Source of the DNA: Cocos nucifera
Taxonomy: Eukaryota > Streptophyta > Magnoliopsida > Arecales > Arecaceae
Direction of reading: 5' to 3'
Assembly: GCA_006176705.1 (NCBI GenBank)
Contig: QRFJ01002290.1
Location: forward strand, 506,001-570,000
DNA length: 64,000 bases
Positions 35,541 to 47,649 of the stretch are shown piece after piece. How positions within the stretch are numbered: position 1 is the stretch's first letter; each line of letters begins with the position of its first letter. The notes beneath the pieces were generated by a model. That model saw only the letters and a program-made list of their open reading frames with translations. It was not told where the DNA came from and searched no databases. A program made the position numbers and the translations under genes.

Positions 35541-35814
35541 AGCTTAAATTTAATGCTTGAAAGATTGTTAAATAAGAGGATACATGGCATAGCAAGAAAG
35601 GCTTGCATGGGCAATCTCAAATGCTTAAAAATTTTCTCTCTATTTCTATTTTTTAATATATATATTACATTTGCTAGTCTTATTAATGAAGAATTAAGTA
35701 AATTCTATGCATATTTACAACCTCTATCTACAAAAAAGTTTAGAATTTACTATTGAATTTAATAATTAGTTAATTCAAACCAAGTTTATACTTCATAACA
35801 TTTATGTATGCTTA

Positions 35815-36660
35815 TCTTTGGTTATTATGGTTATTTCTACTACTACTTTTCTTAATAATTCTTCTTATATTTCAATATTATTGGTTTATAATTATACTGA
35901 TTTGAAAGATAAGATTCTCATGATTTTGGGGTGTATGAATTTTGATTTGGCTCTCCATGTAGATGAACCATCCATCCCTAGAGAATTAAGTATGCTAAAT
36001 AAGAGGGCTATTTATAAGTGGTAGGAGCGATTTAATCTCTTAAGTCTTATGCTTATTAAGTCCTATGTAAGTAAGAGTATTAGGGGTTCAATCCTAGATT
36101 GCAATAAAGTTAGGGATTATATGAAAACTATTGAGAAATAATTTATAAGCTCTGGCAAGGCATTAACAAATACCCTAATGAAGAGGTTTTCAGGAATGAT
36201 ATATGATAAAAGCAGGAGTATACGAGAGCACATTATAGAAATAAGGGACATTGCTGCTTAATTGAGGTCTTTAGAAGTTGATATTTCTAAATCATTTCTA
36301 GTAATTTTATTCTCAACTCTCTCCCTCCAAAATATAGACTATTTAAAATATCTTACAACACATATGAGGAAAAATAGTCAAGTAATGAACTTTTGAGCAT
36401 TTGTGTACAAGAAGAGGAGAGATTGGACCATGAGATATATGAGAGTGCTCATTAAGTAAATCATGCTAAAGGAAATGCTAAGAAAGGCAAAGGTGTCCAT
36501 TAGAAAAAGAAGGCATGTGTGTAGATGAAATAGGATGGTAACAAGGATAAATGTTATTTTTGCAAGAAAAAGGACATCTTAAGACGGATTGTGCTAAGTA
36601 TAGCAAATGGCTCAAAAAGAAAGACAATCTTATATTTACGTGCTATGAATCTTGTTATAT
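35815..36660 (+). pseudogene. Copia gag of the third relic
   Basis: Across changes of frame and stops it reads MNFDLALHVDEPSIP (about 35935-35980), RFNLLSLMLIKSYVSKSIRGSI, the UBN2 core (SIREHIIEIRDIAA, LRSLEVDISKSFLV) and a zinc knuckle CYFCKKKGHLKTDC at 36552-36591. The knuckle needs a one-base frame change in its A-run. The sequence 35541-35815 upstream shows no domain. Confidence 0.75.
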
Positions 36661-37079
36661 TGAAGCTTCTGATAATACACTTGGTGGATTGATTTAGCTA
36701 CTATAATTTATATTATTAATAATATGCAGAATTTTCTAAACCCGAGGACATTAGTGGAAAGTTAACAAGGTATCTATTCAAGAAATCGGATGCCTTTACC
36801 TGTTGAAGTAATGGGGACTTATAGTTTAGTTTTAAAATATGGTTTTTAATTGGATCTTATAAACACCTTTTATATTCCATCATTTTCTAGAATTTGGTTT
36901 CTATGCCCAAGTTAACTTATCTTGGATTTGAATTTAATTTTTATGGTTCAGTTATGGATCTTTTGAAAGATAAGAAAATTATTGGTTCTAGAATTTTAGT
37001 TAATAATTTATTAAATTTGTATTGGACCCCACTTATAAGTCTAGTCTCTTAATCCTGCATAATAATGAAGTTGGTGTTA

Positions 37080-37508
37080 AATGAGATATTATTAATGAAT
37101 GCTCCTCTGGACTTTGGCATAGGAGATTGGGATATATATCTATAGAGAGAATTGAAAAGTTAGTAGATGATGGAGTTTTAAAGACTCTTGACTTTACGAA
37201 CTTTGATACTTGGTAAATTGTATAAAGGAAAAGCAGACGAAGAAGACTACTAAGGGTGCCAAAAGGAGTATTGAGCTTCTAGACATCATACATATGGATA
37301 TCTATAGACTATTTTCTACCCCATGTCTAAATGGTCAAAAGATTTTATTTCATTTATTGATGACCATTCAAGATATATGCATCTCTGTGTCTTGTTTGAT
37401 AAGGAAGAAGCACTTGATGCCTTTAAGATTTTCAAAATAGAGGTAGAAATAAAAAGAAAAGAAAAGAAAATTTATAAGATTAGATAGAGATGGAGAATAT
37501 TATGGAAG
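37080..37508 (+). pseudogene. Copia GAG-pre-integrase and integrase N-part, cut by CACTA-2
   Basis: Segments WHRRLGYISIERIEKL-like (about 37110-37165) and SIELLDIIHMDIYRLFSTPCLNGQKIL (about 37270-37345) mark the GAG-pre-integrase and the start of the integrase core, with its first Asp. A frame change is needed at the core. The reading stops at 37508, where CACTA-2 is inserted, and resumes at 39799. 36661-37080 is decayed protease with no clear active site. Confidence 0.72.
37506..37508. repeat. CACTA-2 target duplication AAG, left copy
   Basis: AAG precedes CACTACTACAAAAAG and recurs at 39796-39798. Three bases is the standard size for CACTA elements. Confidence 0.88.
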
Positions 37509-37519
37509 CACTACTACAA

Positions 37520-37855
37520 AAAGAGCCTACGACAGCACATACTATGGCAGCAATTTTTGAAACCACTATAATAGAGTCTACGACAATGATTAAAAAGAAC
37601 CGCTGCTATAGGTCGACATATAGCAGCGGTTACAAGAAACGCTGCCATAGGCCAACCTATGATAGCGATTTCTTGTAACCGTTACAATAGGTCGGACCTA
37701 TTGCAGTGGTTAACGATAACCACTACCATAAGTCGGATCTATAGTAGCGGTTAGAAAAATCGCTGCTATAAGTCGATCCTATAGTAGCGATTTCTTGTAA
37801 TTATTGCTATAAGTCGATCTATGACAGCGGTTATTTATAACCGCTGTCATATTTT
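37520..37855. repeat. CACTA-2 5' subterminal repeats
   Basis: Tandem and inverted units of CTATGGCAGCGGTT, AACCGCTGCTATAGGTCG and close variants, the same motif as 18780-19177. Confidence 0.88.
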
Positions 37856-38200
37856 TTTTCTTATTTTTTTAAAATATTATATAATTTTAAAATTTAATAT
37901 CCATTTTCGTCATTCATTATCTAAATAATTATCATTAGAGTGTCTTTACAAAAGATCACTTTGATCCAATGGTCCTAGCTTCATCAATCAAAAAAATTTG
38001 ATTTCGATGACCATGAACGATGATACGATGATCTGATAGATGAAGACCTCCGATGGATCCAAAAATTTGTAACGATGATTTCGATTATTTTCGTAGCATA
38101 CTATCAAAGTTTCACTTCAATCAGATATCATTATCTTGGTCAATTTAGTATAGATTAATTTTGATCGTTAAATAATAAATGAGTGATTAAAGGATCAGAC

Positions 38201-38495
38201 GATATCCGATTATGAGATAATTTTTTTTATAAATGATCTTACCTACTACTTTAATTATTTTTTATGATGGTGATTATAAAATTTAACTCATGAGACTAAG
38301 AACGATGTAAAACTATACGTCGTCTGATAACCATTCTTAAACTTTGTTGGTTGTTATGCTCGTACTTTTTCAATATCTACTTAACGTGAATAGTTCATAC
38401 AAAAATGATTTAAATTTTACTATCATCATCGTATAAAATGATTAAAATTATAGTAAAGATCATTTAACTAAAAAATTATCTCATAATCGGATATC
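38201..38495. repeat. Foldback sequence inside CACTA-2
   Basis: Arms of about 86 nt (38201-38286 and 38410-38495) are imperfect reverse complements, starting GATATCCGATTATGAGATAA on the left and ending with its complement on the right. The spacer is about 123 nt. CACTA-1 has no counterpart of this segment. Confidence 0.85.
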
Positions 38496-38499
38496 ATTT

Positions 38500-39330
38500 A
38501 TTATTTATTTGAATACTTGTTAGACTATCTTCCATCAGAATCAAGAGAATCGGATAGCCCAGGAGTATATGCACACTGACCGTGAGTCTATGGTTAGTCA
38601 TGTGCATAGAGAGGTAATAATTCTAAATGTTACTAGATAAAATAAACTGATATTTTTTTTATATTTTTGATAAATTGATCCATTGTTATAGCTGATGAGA
38701 GATAGAGTGATGCCCAGCCATAACAAGATCTTTCAATCCAGCCATATGAATAAGAAGGATAGGCCAATGAATGCCATGATTGAGAGAATTTTTATAAGTA
38801 TTAAATATATTAGTATATATGATTAGTATTATAGCATTTTTTATAAAATTTTATTTGAATTTATAATTATAGGATTAGTTAGATGCACTCGCAAGCGAGG
38901 GCCCAGATACCTCTAGCCTTTATGACCATCTATCTCAGATCTTGGGGTCTGAGCACTCTGAGAGGATCCGATGCAGGCCTAGACATATGCCGATCAGCTA
39001 TTGGTCTGAGGTGAGCGTCTCTTCATAGGCTTCTGATGTTGTCAATTAGATGAAGCTTGAGGAGGTGTTGGCACGGACAGATCATGCTGCGATGCAGGCA
39101 GATCGGGTTGAGGATCGCCCATCTCATCTCGAGGGCATCATGAGAGATATGGTATCGATGCTCAATACATATTTTGGAGATGCCTTCATGGGCTTTGAGG
39201 ATATGTTGGCCCGCATTCCAGCTCCAGCTCCTCCAGCTCTAGCTCCAACTCCAGCTTGGCTTTGGATCCAGCTCCAGCTCGTGCTCCATCTTTCGGTGAT
39301 GACGATGATGTAGATTTAGAAAACTTTTGA
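38500..39330 (+). pseudogene. Ptta/En/Spm-type protein gene remnant of CACTA-2
   Basis: It aligns with 17740-18620 of CACTA-1: the exon around ESMVSHVHREV, the exon LMRDRVMPSHNKIFQSS with the intron before it ending TTATAG, and the last exon (about 38873-39330) with LEEVLARTDHAAMQADR, SHLEGIMRDMVSMLNTYFG, an Ala/Pro run and an acidic end. The 5' exons of CACTA-1 (16790-17650) are missing. Stops and the frame change in the Ala/Pro run indicate decay. Confidence 0.72.
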
Positions 39331-39489
39331 TGTATTTTTTTTAAAAAATATTATAATAAATTTTATTCAATAATAAAATTTTAGCATTTTAAAAATATTT
39401 TTATATTTTTAATATTTTTTTATATTATATATCTCTGCATTTATCAGATAAAATATATAAAAAAAATTAAAATTTTATATTTTTTTAAT

Positions 39490-39795
39490 AATTCAAAAGC
39501 ATGACAGTGATTTTATAATTGCTATCATAGCTATTTGTCAATCACTGCATTAGACCTATGGCAGTGATTCCATAATCACTGCCATAGATAAGTCTATGGC
39601 AGCGGTTTAGAAATCGCTGCAATAGATCCTCTATGGCAGTAGTTCTCAGAACCACTATAACAATCGCTATCATAGACTTACGACGATGGCTGTAGTGATA
39701 GCAGTTAGCTAATTGCTGTCATAGCCTATACCAACGATTTTTTGGGCTACAACATCGTTTACAAACTGCTGTCATAGTCCTATTCTGTAATAGTG
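39490..39795. repeat. CACTA-2 3' subterminal repeats and terminal repeat
   Basis: Units CTATGGCAG(C/T)GGTT and AATC(G/A)CTGCCATAG in both orientations, ending TGTAATAGTG at 39795. Confidence 0.88.
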
Positions 39796-39798
39796 AAG

Positions 39799-40090
39799 GT
39801 ACATAGAAAAGGATAAATACTAGATTCATTTGCAATTTTTTTTGAAGAAGAGGATATTATTATCCAATACTCGATGCCAGATATCCCACCATAAAATAGT
39901 ATAGCTGAAAGAAGGAACCGCACACTTATGGATATAGTTAGAAGCATGACAAGTAATTCAAGTTTTGTCTTTATCCTGATGGAGTGAAGTCTTAAAAACT
40001 ATTGTATATATCTTTTGAAATATGGAATAAATGAAAACTAAGTTTAAGATATTTACACATATAGAGTTGTCCAGTTGAAGTGATGATTTA
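39799..40090 (+). pseudogene. Copia integrase, part after CACTA-2
   Basis: Reads the integrase core end: YTMPDTPQQNG-like and AERRNRTLMDMVRSM-like segments (about 39865-39955), with the catalytic Glu region, in mixed frames. It continues the integrase cut at 37508. Confidence 0.7.
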
Positions 40091-40569
40091 TAATCCACAC
40101 TTAAAAGAACTAGATGCAACAACAATAAGTGGTTTCTTTATATGCTATGCAGTTAATTCCAAAAGATTTAGATTTTGTTATTCTTAATAGACTCTAAGAA
40201 TTGTTATTGAGGCTAGAAATGCAAAAATTCTTAAGGATCCTAAATTTAGTGGGAGTGAAGTTTCTCGTAGAGTGAAATTTGAGGAAATAAAGAAACCACT
40301 TGTGGTACCTGCAAATACATATGAGTTGGTAGCTTTTCAAGATCATCCTTTAGATTTCATTGAACAGTAATCAATTTAACAACAACCACATTATGAGAAG
40401 ATACCTCATGAAAAAACTGATAATATGGAAACTACTATGTAAGATACACATGAAACAATGGGAGTAAGGAGATCTTCAAGAATTAAAAGGCTAACAATTT
40501 TTAGTGATTATATGGTATACTTTCAAGAGTTTGACTATAATATTAGACCTAAAGATGATCCAAATTCAA

Positions 40570-41330
40570 TTTCATAAGCTATGAGTGGAGAAAATTCTAC
40601 ACTTTGGTATAATGCTTTGAAGGAAGAGATGAAATCTATGGCTAAAAATAAGGTCTAAGATCTCATTGAATTACTAGAAGAAGCCTCAGTCATTGGATAT
40701 AAATAGGTCTATAGGAACCAAAGGGACTTATCTGGTGCCATCGAATGATATAAAAAAATCGAGCTTCCCATCAATAGTATATAAAGTTCTACAACTTTAT
40801 TTTTTTATATGGTTTTATAAAAAATATCATTGATCAATGTATATACCTTAAAATCAATAGGAGAAAATATATTTTCTTAGTCCTATATATGGATGATATT
40901 TTACTTATAAGCAGTGACTTGGGCTTATTGCATGAGATCAAGCAATTTCTTATCCAGAACTTTGAAATAAAGGATACAGATGAAGCTTTTTATGCCATTA
41001 GCATAGAGATTTATAAAGATAGAGCCGAAAGAACCGTAAGACTATCTCAAAATGCCTACATTAAAAAGCTTCTAAAAAAGCTTAGGATGAGCAACTGTTC
41101 ATCTATTGCAGTATCCATTATCAAAAGAGATAATTTCAATTTAAATCAATGCCCTCAGAATACATTAGATCGAATGAGAATAGATGAAAAACAATCATTA
41201 TACTTCTACAGTAGGGAGCATCATGTATGCACAGGTCTGTACTAGATTTGATATTAGATATGTAGTAGGAATATTAGATAAATACCATAGTAACCCAGGT
41301 ATAAAGCATTGGAAAGCTGCCAAAAGGGTT
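40570..41330 (+). pseudogene. Copia reverse transcriptase with an internal deletion
   Basis: The N-part MSGENSTLWYNALKEEMKSMAKNKV (about 40580-40655) and GTKGTYLVPS-like bases are followed, after about 40790, by FIKNIIDQCIYL and the active site YMDD at 40886-40897. The middle of the palm between these is too short, so roughly 100 residues are missing. After the active site ISSDLGLLHEIKQFL, FEIKD and the thumb region (QNAYIKKLLKKLRMSNC) are intact to about 41180. 40091-40570 carries the interdomain linker only. Confidence 0.78.
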
Positions 41331-41860
41331 ATGAGGCACTTATAAGGAACCAAGGACTTTAGGCTTACATATAGGCAATATTCTGACCATCTAGAAGTGG
41401 CTAGATATATTCGGATTCGGATTTTGCTAGATGCACATAGATACAAGAAAGTCAACTTTAGATATATCTTTTTGCTTGCTGAAGGAGTTGTATTTTGGAG
41501 AAGCATAAAGCAAACTATTGTTGCATCATCCATTGTGGAGGTAGAATTTATTGCATGCTATGAAGCTACATCACAAGCATTATGATTGAAGAATTGTATA
41601 TCTGACCTAAAGATTATCGATTCTATTGCGAGACCATTGAGGATTTTCTATGATAATTCGGCTGTAGTTTTTTTTTCTAATACTAACAAAAGTAGAAGGT
41701 GAAGTAAGCACATTGATATAAAGTATTTGGTTGTCAGAGAAAATAAAAGATAATAAGTAGCTATTCAACACACAAATACTAAGTTAATGATAGCCGATCC
41801 TTTAACTAAAGATTTGCCGGCTAAGTTGTTTCCGGATCATGTATGCCATATAGGGCTTAT
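41330..41860 (+). pseudogene. Copia RNase H
   Basis: Segments include HWKAAKRVMRHL, GTKDFRLTY, then LAEGVVFWRSIKQTIVASSIVEVEFIACYEATSQAL (about 41470-41580), typical of copia RNase H (GGAVSWRSRKQ...STTEAEY), and FYDNSAVVFFSNT, KHIDIKYLVVRE and ADPLTK at the end. Several stops are present. 41861-42267 is the 3' untranslated part with no gene. Confidence 0.8.
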
Positions 41861-42267
41861 TAGCTTATTTTGAGCTATTATTTTAATTCTTTGACTATTA
41901 TATATATTTATAAATATATTTGATTATTTGATGACATGATGCCTACTGTACACATAAAGTAATTTGTCATCTACCAAATTATGGTCAATTTAGGTCCATA
42001 AAGTTAGACCTTAAAATATTTATAAGATCATTCATAAAGTATCATGAGATACTCAACTAGAAAAGATCATATATTATAATATACGAAAGAAAGCGCTTAC
42101 TTAGAGAATGACCATCATGATTCATGTATAAAGAATTTATATTTGGCCAACATTTACATGACTAGCTGATTGTTGAGAAGTAATAAAGTAATTATAGCCA
42201 TATATTATTATGTTAACTATCACTTATAAGGATTATTTAATAATATCATGTAGCCCAAATGAAAGAA

Positions 42268-42598
42268 TATTGGATACATTACTTATGCAACCCATACAGT
42301 TTTGTTATCGGAGATTTTTGGATAGTACGTGACTATCCACTTATGCTTGTCATGCCTAAGATAGTTTTTTTTATGGAAGAAAATTGTTGATATTTCATTT
42401 ATTTGATAAAGATCCCTAATCTAGCCTATTTAAGCTTGTAAGATCCATGAATGGTTAAGACGAAGGAACAAATTAGAAGACTTCTCCTTTAAGATTCTTC
42501 ATGGGTAAACTCTATTGAAATATTTAAATAATAATGATTGAAACTAATATTTTTGCTATATAAAATTATTTTATTTGGGATATTTTCTAATATTGCTT
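42268..42598 (+). repeat. 3' LTR of the third copia
   Basis: It follows a purine tract AAATGAAAGAA (42258-42268), begins TATTGG (from TGTTGG) and ends near TTTCTAATA. The last 290 bp match 33928-34222. Confidence 0.65.
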
Positions 42599-43699
42599 AG
42601 CCCTTTTCTGTATTCCGGGTACTTCAATAGCCCAAAAGGTCGTTCTTGGTGCGTCAGAAAACATGGTGAACTATTGAAATGACAAGTTGCCATCATTCGT
42701 TTTTTTTTTTGCTTTTTTTTTTTTTTTTGAGGAGTTGACATCATTTGATTAACGGCACCTCTGTTGTATTTATGGTCTGTTCTTTGATGGTGATAAAATG
42801 AGTGAAAAAATTGATCAACCAACTTATCCACATCCGTGAACTTTTCAAACACTCGTTATGCCGACATCAAGCACTCGTTTTCATAATTCTATAGGATTTT
42901 TTGATGTAATTCATAATTCTACAAGTTATTTGTATGTGTAGTTTGCTTTGGTAGCTAGTTTGCTTGCATGAATTATTTCTTAATGGAAAAAAAAAAAGCC
43001 TTTATCTACCCAAAAGAAAAATGAAAAAGAAGTTTTCCATACATAAAAAGTACTAATGTTATAGACAGCATATTATGCTGAAACCTTTTAGAAGTATAGC
43101 TACATAGAGTTTGGATGACCCTTCGGCCCTGCTTGGATGGGGTATTAAGGGGTTTATTTGCCAAAGAGCCATCTTCTCTATTCAAATAATTTATATCTTA
43201 TAGTCTTATCAAATCACTTTATTCAGCATAAGGCCATACCATAGGTACATCAGCTTGTATCTAAGCTGGGTTTAGCTGATTTAAGCCCTCCCTTTATCCC
43301 TGTTACTAATTAAGGAGAAATGACTGATTATCCTCCTATATATAATTATTATGAATAATAAATAGTATTAATAATATATAATATAAAATATGCTATTACC
43401 ATATTATATATGATATAGTGTAATATGATGATATAACATCATACGTTTTATGTAATATTACACATCCCTCCGCGAACTCATCAGAATTCATGTGATTAAT
43501 GCGCAATGGAAGAATAAAAATAAATTTTATATTAAATTAATTATACGAGATCTCATCTCGAATCAATCCGGATCTCTCATAGTTTTAAGATTAGGATTAA
43601 AGAGAAGGAAGATTAAATCTTCATCTTTGTACAAGTAGATCTATACTGTAATCTGATGATCATAGATGTCTTCATGGTTTTTTTATCCACTCTTGCTGT
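42599..43699. other. Unclassified spacer between copia and Gypsy-2
   Basis: AT-rich DNA with A- and T-runs (about 42700-42730) and an ATTATA-rich stretch (43330-43450). I see no gene and cannot identify a Gypsy-2 LTR in it, although one would be expected here. Confidence 0.5.
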
Positions 43700-43702
43700 C
43701 CG

Positions 43703-44840
43703 ATGATCTCCTTCCCCTCAAAGCCTAAGGAGGAAAGACCAGCTAACATTAGCGGTCCCCTATCTTCTCCGACAGAGACTCGACTCCGGATTACTTCCTA
43801 CAATCTAGAAGATCTTGTCCATAAAACGATCTCAAATAGAAAGTTTAGGATATTAAATCTTATCTTAGAGAGGTGCATAATGGAAGCTAGAGGAATTATG
43901 ATGGCCTCAGCTTCAACTTATGGCCCCCCTTCTCCCATGCTATATTGAGGGAACTGATTCCAAGTCAGTTTAAAATGCCTCAGATAGAGCTATATGATGG
44001 CTCTTCAGACCCCCTTGACCACTTGAAGGGCTATAAGGCCCTCATGATGCTTAAGAATACTTCAGACATCCTTCTTTATCTTGCTTTTCTAGTCACTCTC
44101 AAGAAGTCAACACTGGTATGGTATTCTAGATTCCAATTGAAGTCCATTTATTCATTTGAGCAGCTCAAAAGATAGTTCATTGTCTACTTTGGCAGTAACC
44201 GAACTCAACTGAAGAATACCAATAGCCTCTTCTCAATTTAATAAAAAGAAAGAGAATCACTGTATAGCTACATGGCATGCTTCAATGCAAACATGCTTGA
44301 GGTGCACAATTTTAATGAGTTGGTACTGATGTCGGTGCTCAAGCGAGGACTTCGTAATGAGTGCCTCATCTTCTCTCTTAATAAGATGTTCTTGAGGAAT
44401 TATGCTGATCTTTTAGTGTAAGCTCAAAAGTATGCATAAGCAAAAGAAACCCAAGCCGCATGAAAGTAACCTGAGGAGAGAAAATTCTCCAAACAAAAGT
44501 AAGGTCGAGTGGAACCTCGCATAGCTTGGGCTGAAGGAGAGTCCTCTTGACTACCAAAGAGCTCCAAACTAAGGAGTCCATCTCGATGATTCTATAACTA
44601 TACTTCCCTATCTACTCCTTGGGCCTAGATCCTAATGGAAATATAGGGCCAGGGGTATCTTCATTGACCTCAACCGATGAAAGCCCCACTAATAAGGCAG
44701 AGTAAGAAAAAGTATTACTGCTTCTATCATGACCATGGCCATGACACCGAGAACTGCCTCCAGCTAAAGGATGATATTAAAGTCTTAATTTGGAGAGGCC
44801 ACCTTAGCAAGTATATTTGACAGTGTCAAACCTATGAAGC
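43703..44840 (+). pseudogene. Gypsy-2 gag
   Basis: The N-part ETRLRITSYNLEDL (about 43770-43810) is followed by the capsid start SQFKMPQIELYDGSSDPLDHLKGYKALMML (about 43960-44050) and the zinc-knuckle-like CFYHDHGHDTENCLQL (about 44719-44766), the homologue of Gypsy-1 CLYHHDHGHDTEC. Stops are spread through the Arg-rich linker. Confidence 0.78.
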
Positions 44841-45059
44841 CGAAAAGCCACCTCAGCACTAGCCTAATAAGGAGAATAATGGAAACTGACCGATGATTGG
44901 TGTCATTAATATGATCTTTGACTTTGTTGGTGGTAGGAGATAGAGGACTAAGCTAGAGGCACGAAAGATAGCACATAGGGGATGCTGTTTCTTTTTCTTA
45001 TGATGATCTCCAAGGAGTTTAGACTCCTCATGATGATGCTGTCATTGTATCAATAACGA

Positions 45060-46520
45060 TAGCAAATTATGATATAAAAAAAAATTTAATTGATAATGAA
45101 AGCTTGGCAGATGTCTTATTTTATGATGTATTCCAAAGAATGAGGTTACCTATTGACGATTAAGGAAGGTTAATATCCCCCTGGTCGGATTTTTTGGAGA
45201 CTCCATAGTAGTAGAAAGGGAGATCACTCTACTAGTGACCACTAAACAAGAGTGTTGGAGCAGGACTGTACAGCTCATATTCCTCATGATCCGGGTGCCC
45301 TCCGCTTACAATGTAATTCTCGAACGATCCAAACCAAATGCTTTGCGAGCTATAGTCTCCACATACCACCTACTTTTTAGATTTTCAATTAGGACTAGGG
45401 TCGGAGAAGTCCAAGGAGATCAAATGCTCGTCCAACAATGCTTCCTAGTAAACCTAAAGGAAAAATGACCAGTGGAGACCTTGCTGATTGAAGACCATAG
45501 GGACAAATCAAAGGAAGTTCGAGGAAAATCGGCCAAGTGACTTGTTGTAGTGCCATTCAAGGATGATTCGAGTAGAACCATTCAGGTTGGATCACAACTA
45601 ATGCTATATTTTTAGGATCAGTTGATGGAATTTCTATGGGCCAATGAAGACGTCGTTACCTGATTGGCATCCGACATGCACGACAGGTATATCTTTTGAC
45701 ACTATTGTCATAGGCTGAACATGGACCTAAACCACCATTCAATTTTATAGAAGAAGAGGAGCTTCACCTTGAAACGACAATGGGCAGTCAAAGAAGAAGT
45801 CGACAAACTTCTGATGGTAGGATTTATCCAAGAAGCTCACTACCTAGAGTTGCTTGCCAACATCATCATGGTTAAGAAGATGAATGGCAAGTGGAGGATT
45901 TGTATCGACTATATCAATCTCAATAAAGCATGCCAAAAGAATAATTCTCTTCTTTTGAGGATCAACCAACTAGTACACATCACCTTGGGATATTAGCTAT
46001 TAAGCTTCATGGATGTCTTCTCGGGCTATAATCAAATTTAGATGGTGCTAAAGGATGAGAAGACTATATTTACAACCAATAAAGATTTGTTTTGTTATAA
46101 AATGATGTCTTTTGGATTGAAAAATGCAGGAGCCATATATCAGCATCTCATCAATAAGCTATTCAAATACTAGATCGGGTGCAACATGAATGTCTACATC
46201 GATGATATGTTGATCAAGAGCACTGAGGCATATCGGCATATAGCCAACCTCGATAAAGTATTTTGTGAGCTGAGGTAAAACCAAATGAAGCTCATTCCCA
46301 ACAAGTGTGCCTTTAGCATGATCTTGAGCAAGTTATTAGGATTCATGGTGACTCAGCATGGAATCAAAGCAAATCTAAAAAAAATCCAAGCACTAGTGAA
46401 AATAAAGCACCCAAGTACAAAGAAGGATGTATAGTGATTGGCGAGTCGCATGGCTATCCCGAGTCAATTTATTTTGAGGTCGGCCCTAAAGTGCCTCTAT
46501 GCTTCAAAGTCCTTAGGCAA
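45060..46520 (+). pseudogene. Gypsy-2 protease and reverse transcriptase
   Basis: Protease: LIDNESLADVLFYDVFQRM (about 45087-45145), where the G-S of the active site is lost, and PSAYNVILERSKPNALRAIVS (45299-45361). RT: RQWAVKEEVDKLLMVGFIQEA, MVKKMNGKWRICIDYINLNKAC (45867-45932), FMDVFSGYNQI, MSFGLKNAGAIYQ and YIDD at 46195-46206. Frequent TAG and TGA codons. Confidence 0.82.
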
Positions 46521-46559
46521 ATGGACTACGAGTAGTCGGGGGAATGCCAAGCAATATTC

Positions 46560-47290
46560 GAGGAGCTGAAGTGATACCTCAGATCACCCTTGTTGCTCTC
46601 CAAACCGATGGTAGGTGAGTAGTTATATTTATATTTATTTATCTCAGCTGTTACCGTCAACTCGGTGCTCATTCGAGAGGATGTAGGGAACCAGAGGCCA
46701 ATCTACTATACCAGCAAGATCCTCCAAAATGTAGAAATGAGGTACTCGAGAGCCAAGAGGGTGGTTTATGCATTCATTACCTCTACTTCATGGTTCTGAT
46801 CATACTTCCAAGCCTACTCAGTGGTCATCTTAATAGACCAGCCCTTGAAGATGATTCTCTAAAGGCCAAACACCTTCAAACGAATGGCAAAATAGGCAAT
46901 TGAGCTTGAAGAATTCGACATCAATTATCGTCTTCGCCCTATTATGAAAGCCCAGGTCTTGGTCAACTTTCTAGTAGAATGTACTATTTCTGATGAGGTA
47001 TCGACTTCAGCACTGCCCGAGGAGATGGAAACACCTTGTTGGATCCTACATGCAGATGGAGCCTCGAACTCTCAAGGATGAGGAGCTAGGCTCATTTGTG
47101 CAAGTCCAGAAGGAGCCATGATGAAATATGCTCTTTAGTTCTACTTCCACATCTCCAACAATCAAGCTAAATATGAAGTACTGATTGCTGGCATCGGCAT
47201 CACAAAGAAGCTTAGAATAAAAGAACTAAAAGTCTTCACCGACTCAACTTATTATTGGACAAGTCTAAGGAGAATATGAGGCTTGATACC
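46560..47290 (+). pseudogene. Gypsy-2 RNase H and second RNase H
   Basis: RT-linked RNase H bases around VNSVLIREDVGNQRPIYYTSKILQ (about 46640-46730) are followed by the second RNase H: ILHADGASNSQG (about 47040-47080), NNQAKYEVLIAG and KVFTDSTYYW. The later motifs are decayed. The order supports the same lineage as Gypsy-1. Confidence 0.72.
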
Positions 47291-47649
47291 CAATGATGGC
47301 TCGATACTTGCAGAAATTAAAGGAACTCTCGACGGCTTTTTAGACTTTGGAGGTATAATTATAAATACTGAGATTGGAGAATGTCTAAGCAGATACACTA
47401 TCTCACCTTGCCACCTTGGGATACTCCAACCTCAATATATAGATGGGTCTTTGTTGAGCATTTACAAAAGCCGAGTATTGTGGAAGAATCAACTATTCTA
47501 TAGGTTAGCCATGAGATGAGCGGGATGGATCCTCTCATTGACTATCTTCTTAACGACAATGTACTGGCCAACCCTATCAAGGCTTGGAAGATTAAGCATC
47601 AAGCCCCTTGTATGTCTACATAGAAGGTAGATTTTACAAGAAGTCATTC

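Larger units (their letters stand above)
37509..39795 (+). mobile_element. CACTA-2: complete-ended, non-autonomous En/Spm-type element
   Basis: 2,287 bp with 5' end CACTACTACAAAAAGAGCC and 3' end reading CACTATTACAGAATAGGAC on the minus strand, AAG duplicated on both sides. Subterminal repeats flank both ends. Only the last transposase-associated exons (38500-39330) remain, and no TNP2-type transposase is present, so it depends on a related autonomous element. Confidence 0.92.
33928..42598 (+). mobile_element. Third Ty1/copia relic, with CACTA-2 inside
   Basis: Two related ends (about 33928-34222 and 42268-42598) flank gag, GAG-pre-integrase, integrase, RT and RNase H remnants, all on the plus strand in copia order. 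Without the 2.3-kb CACTA-2 insertion it would be about 6.4 kb. A sequence resembling a decayed methionine-tRNA primer site (TATTAGAGTCAG, about 34222-34235) follows the 5' LTR. No target duplication could be fixed. Stops are in every domain. Confidence 0.75.
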
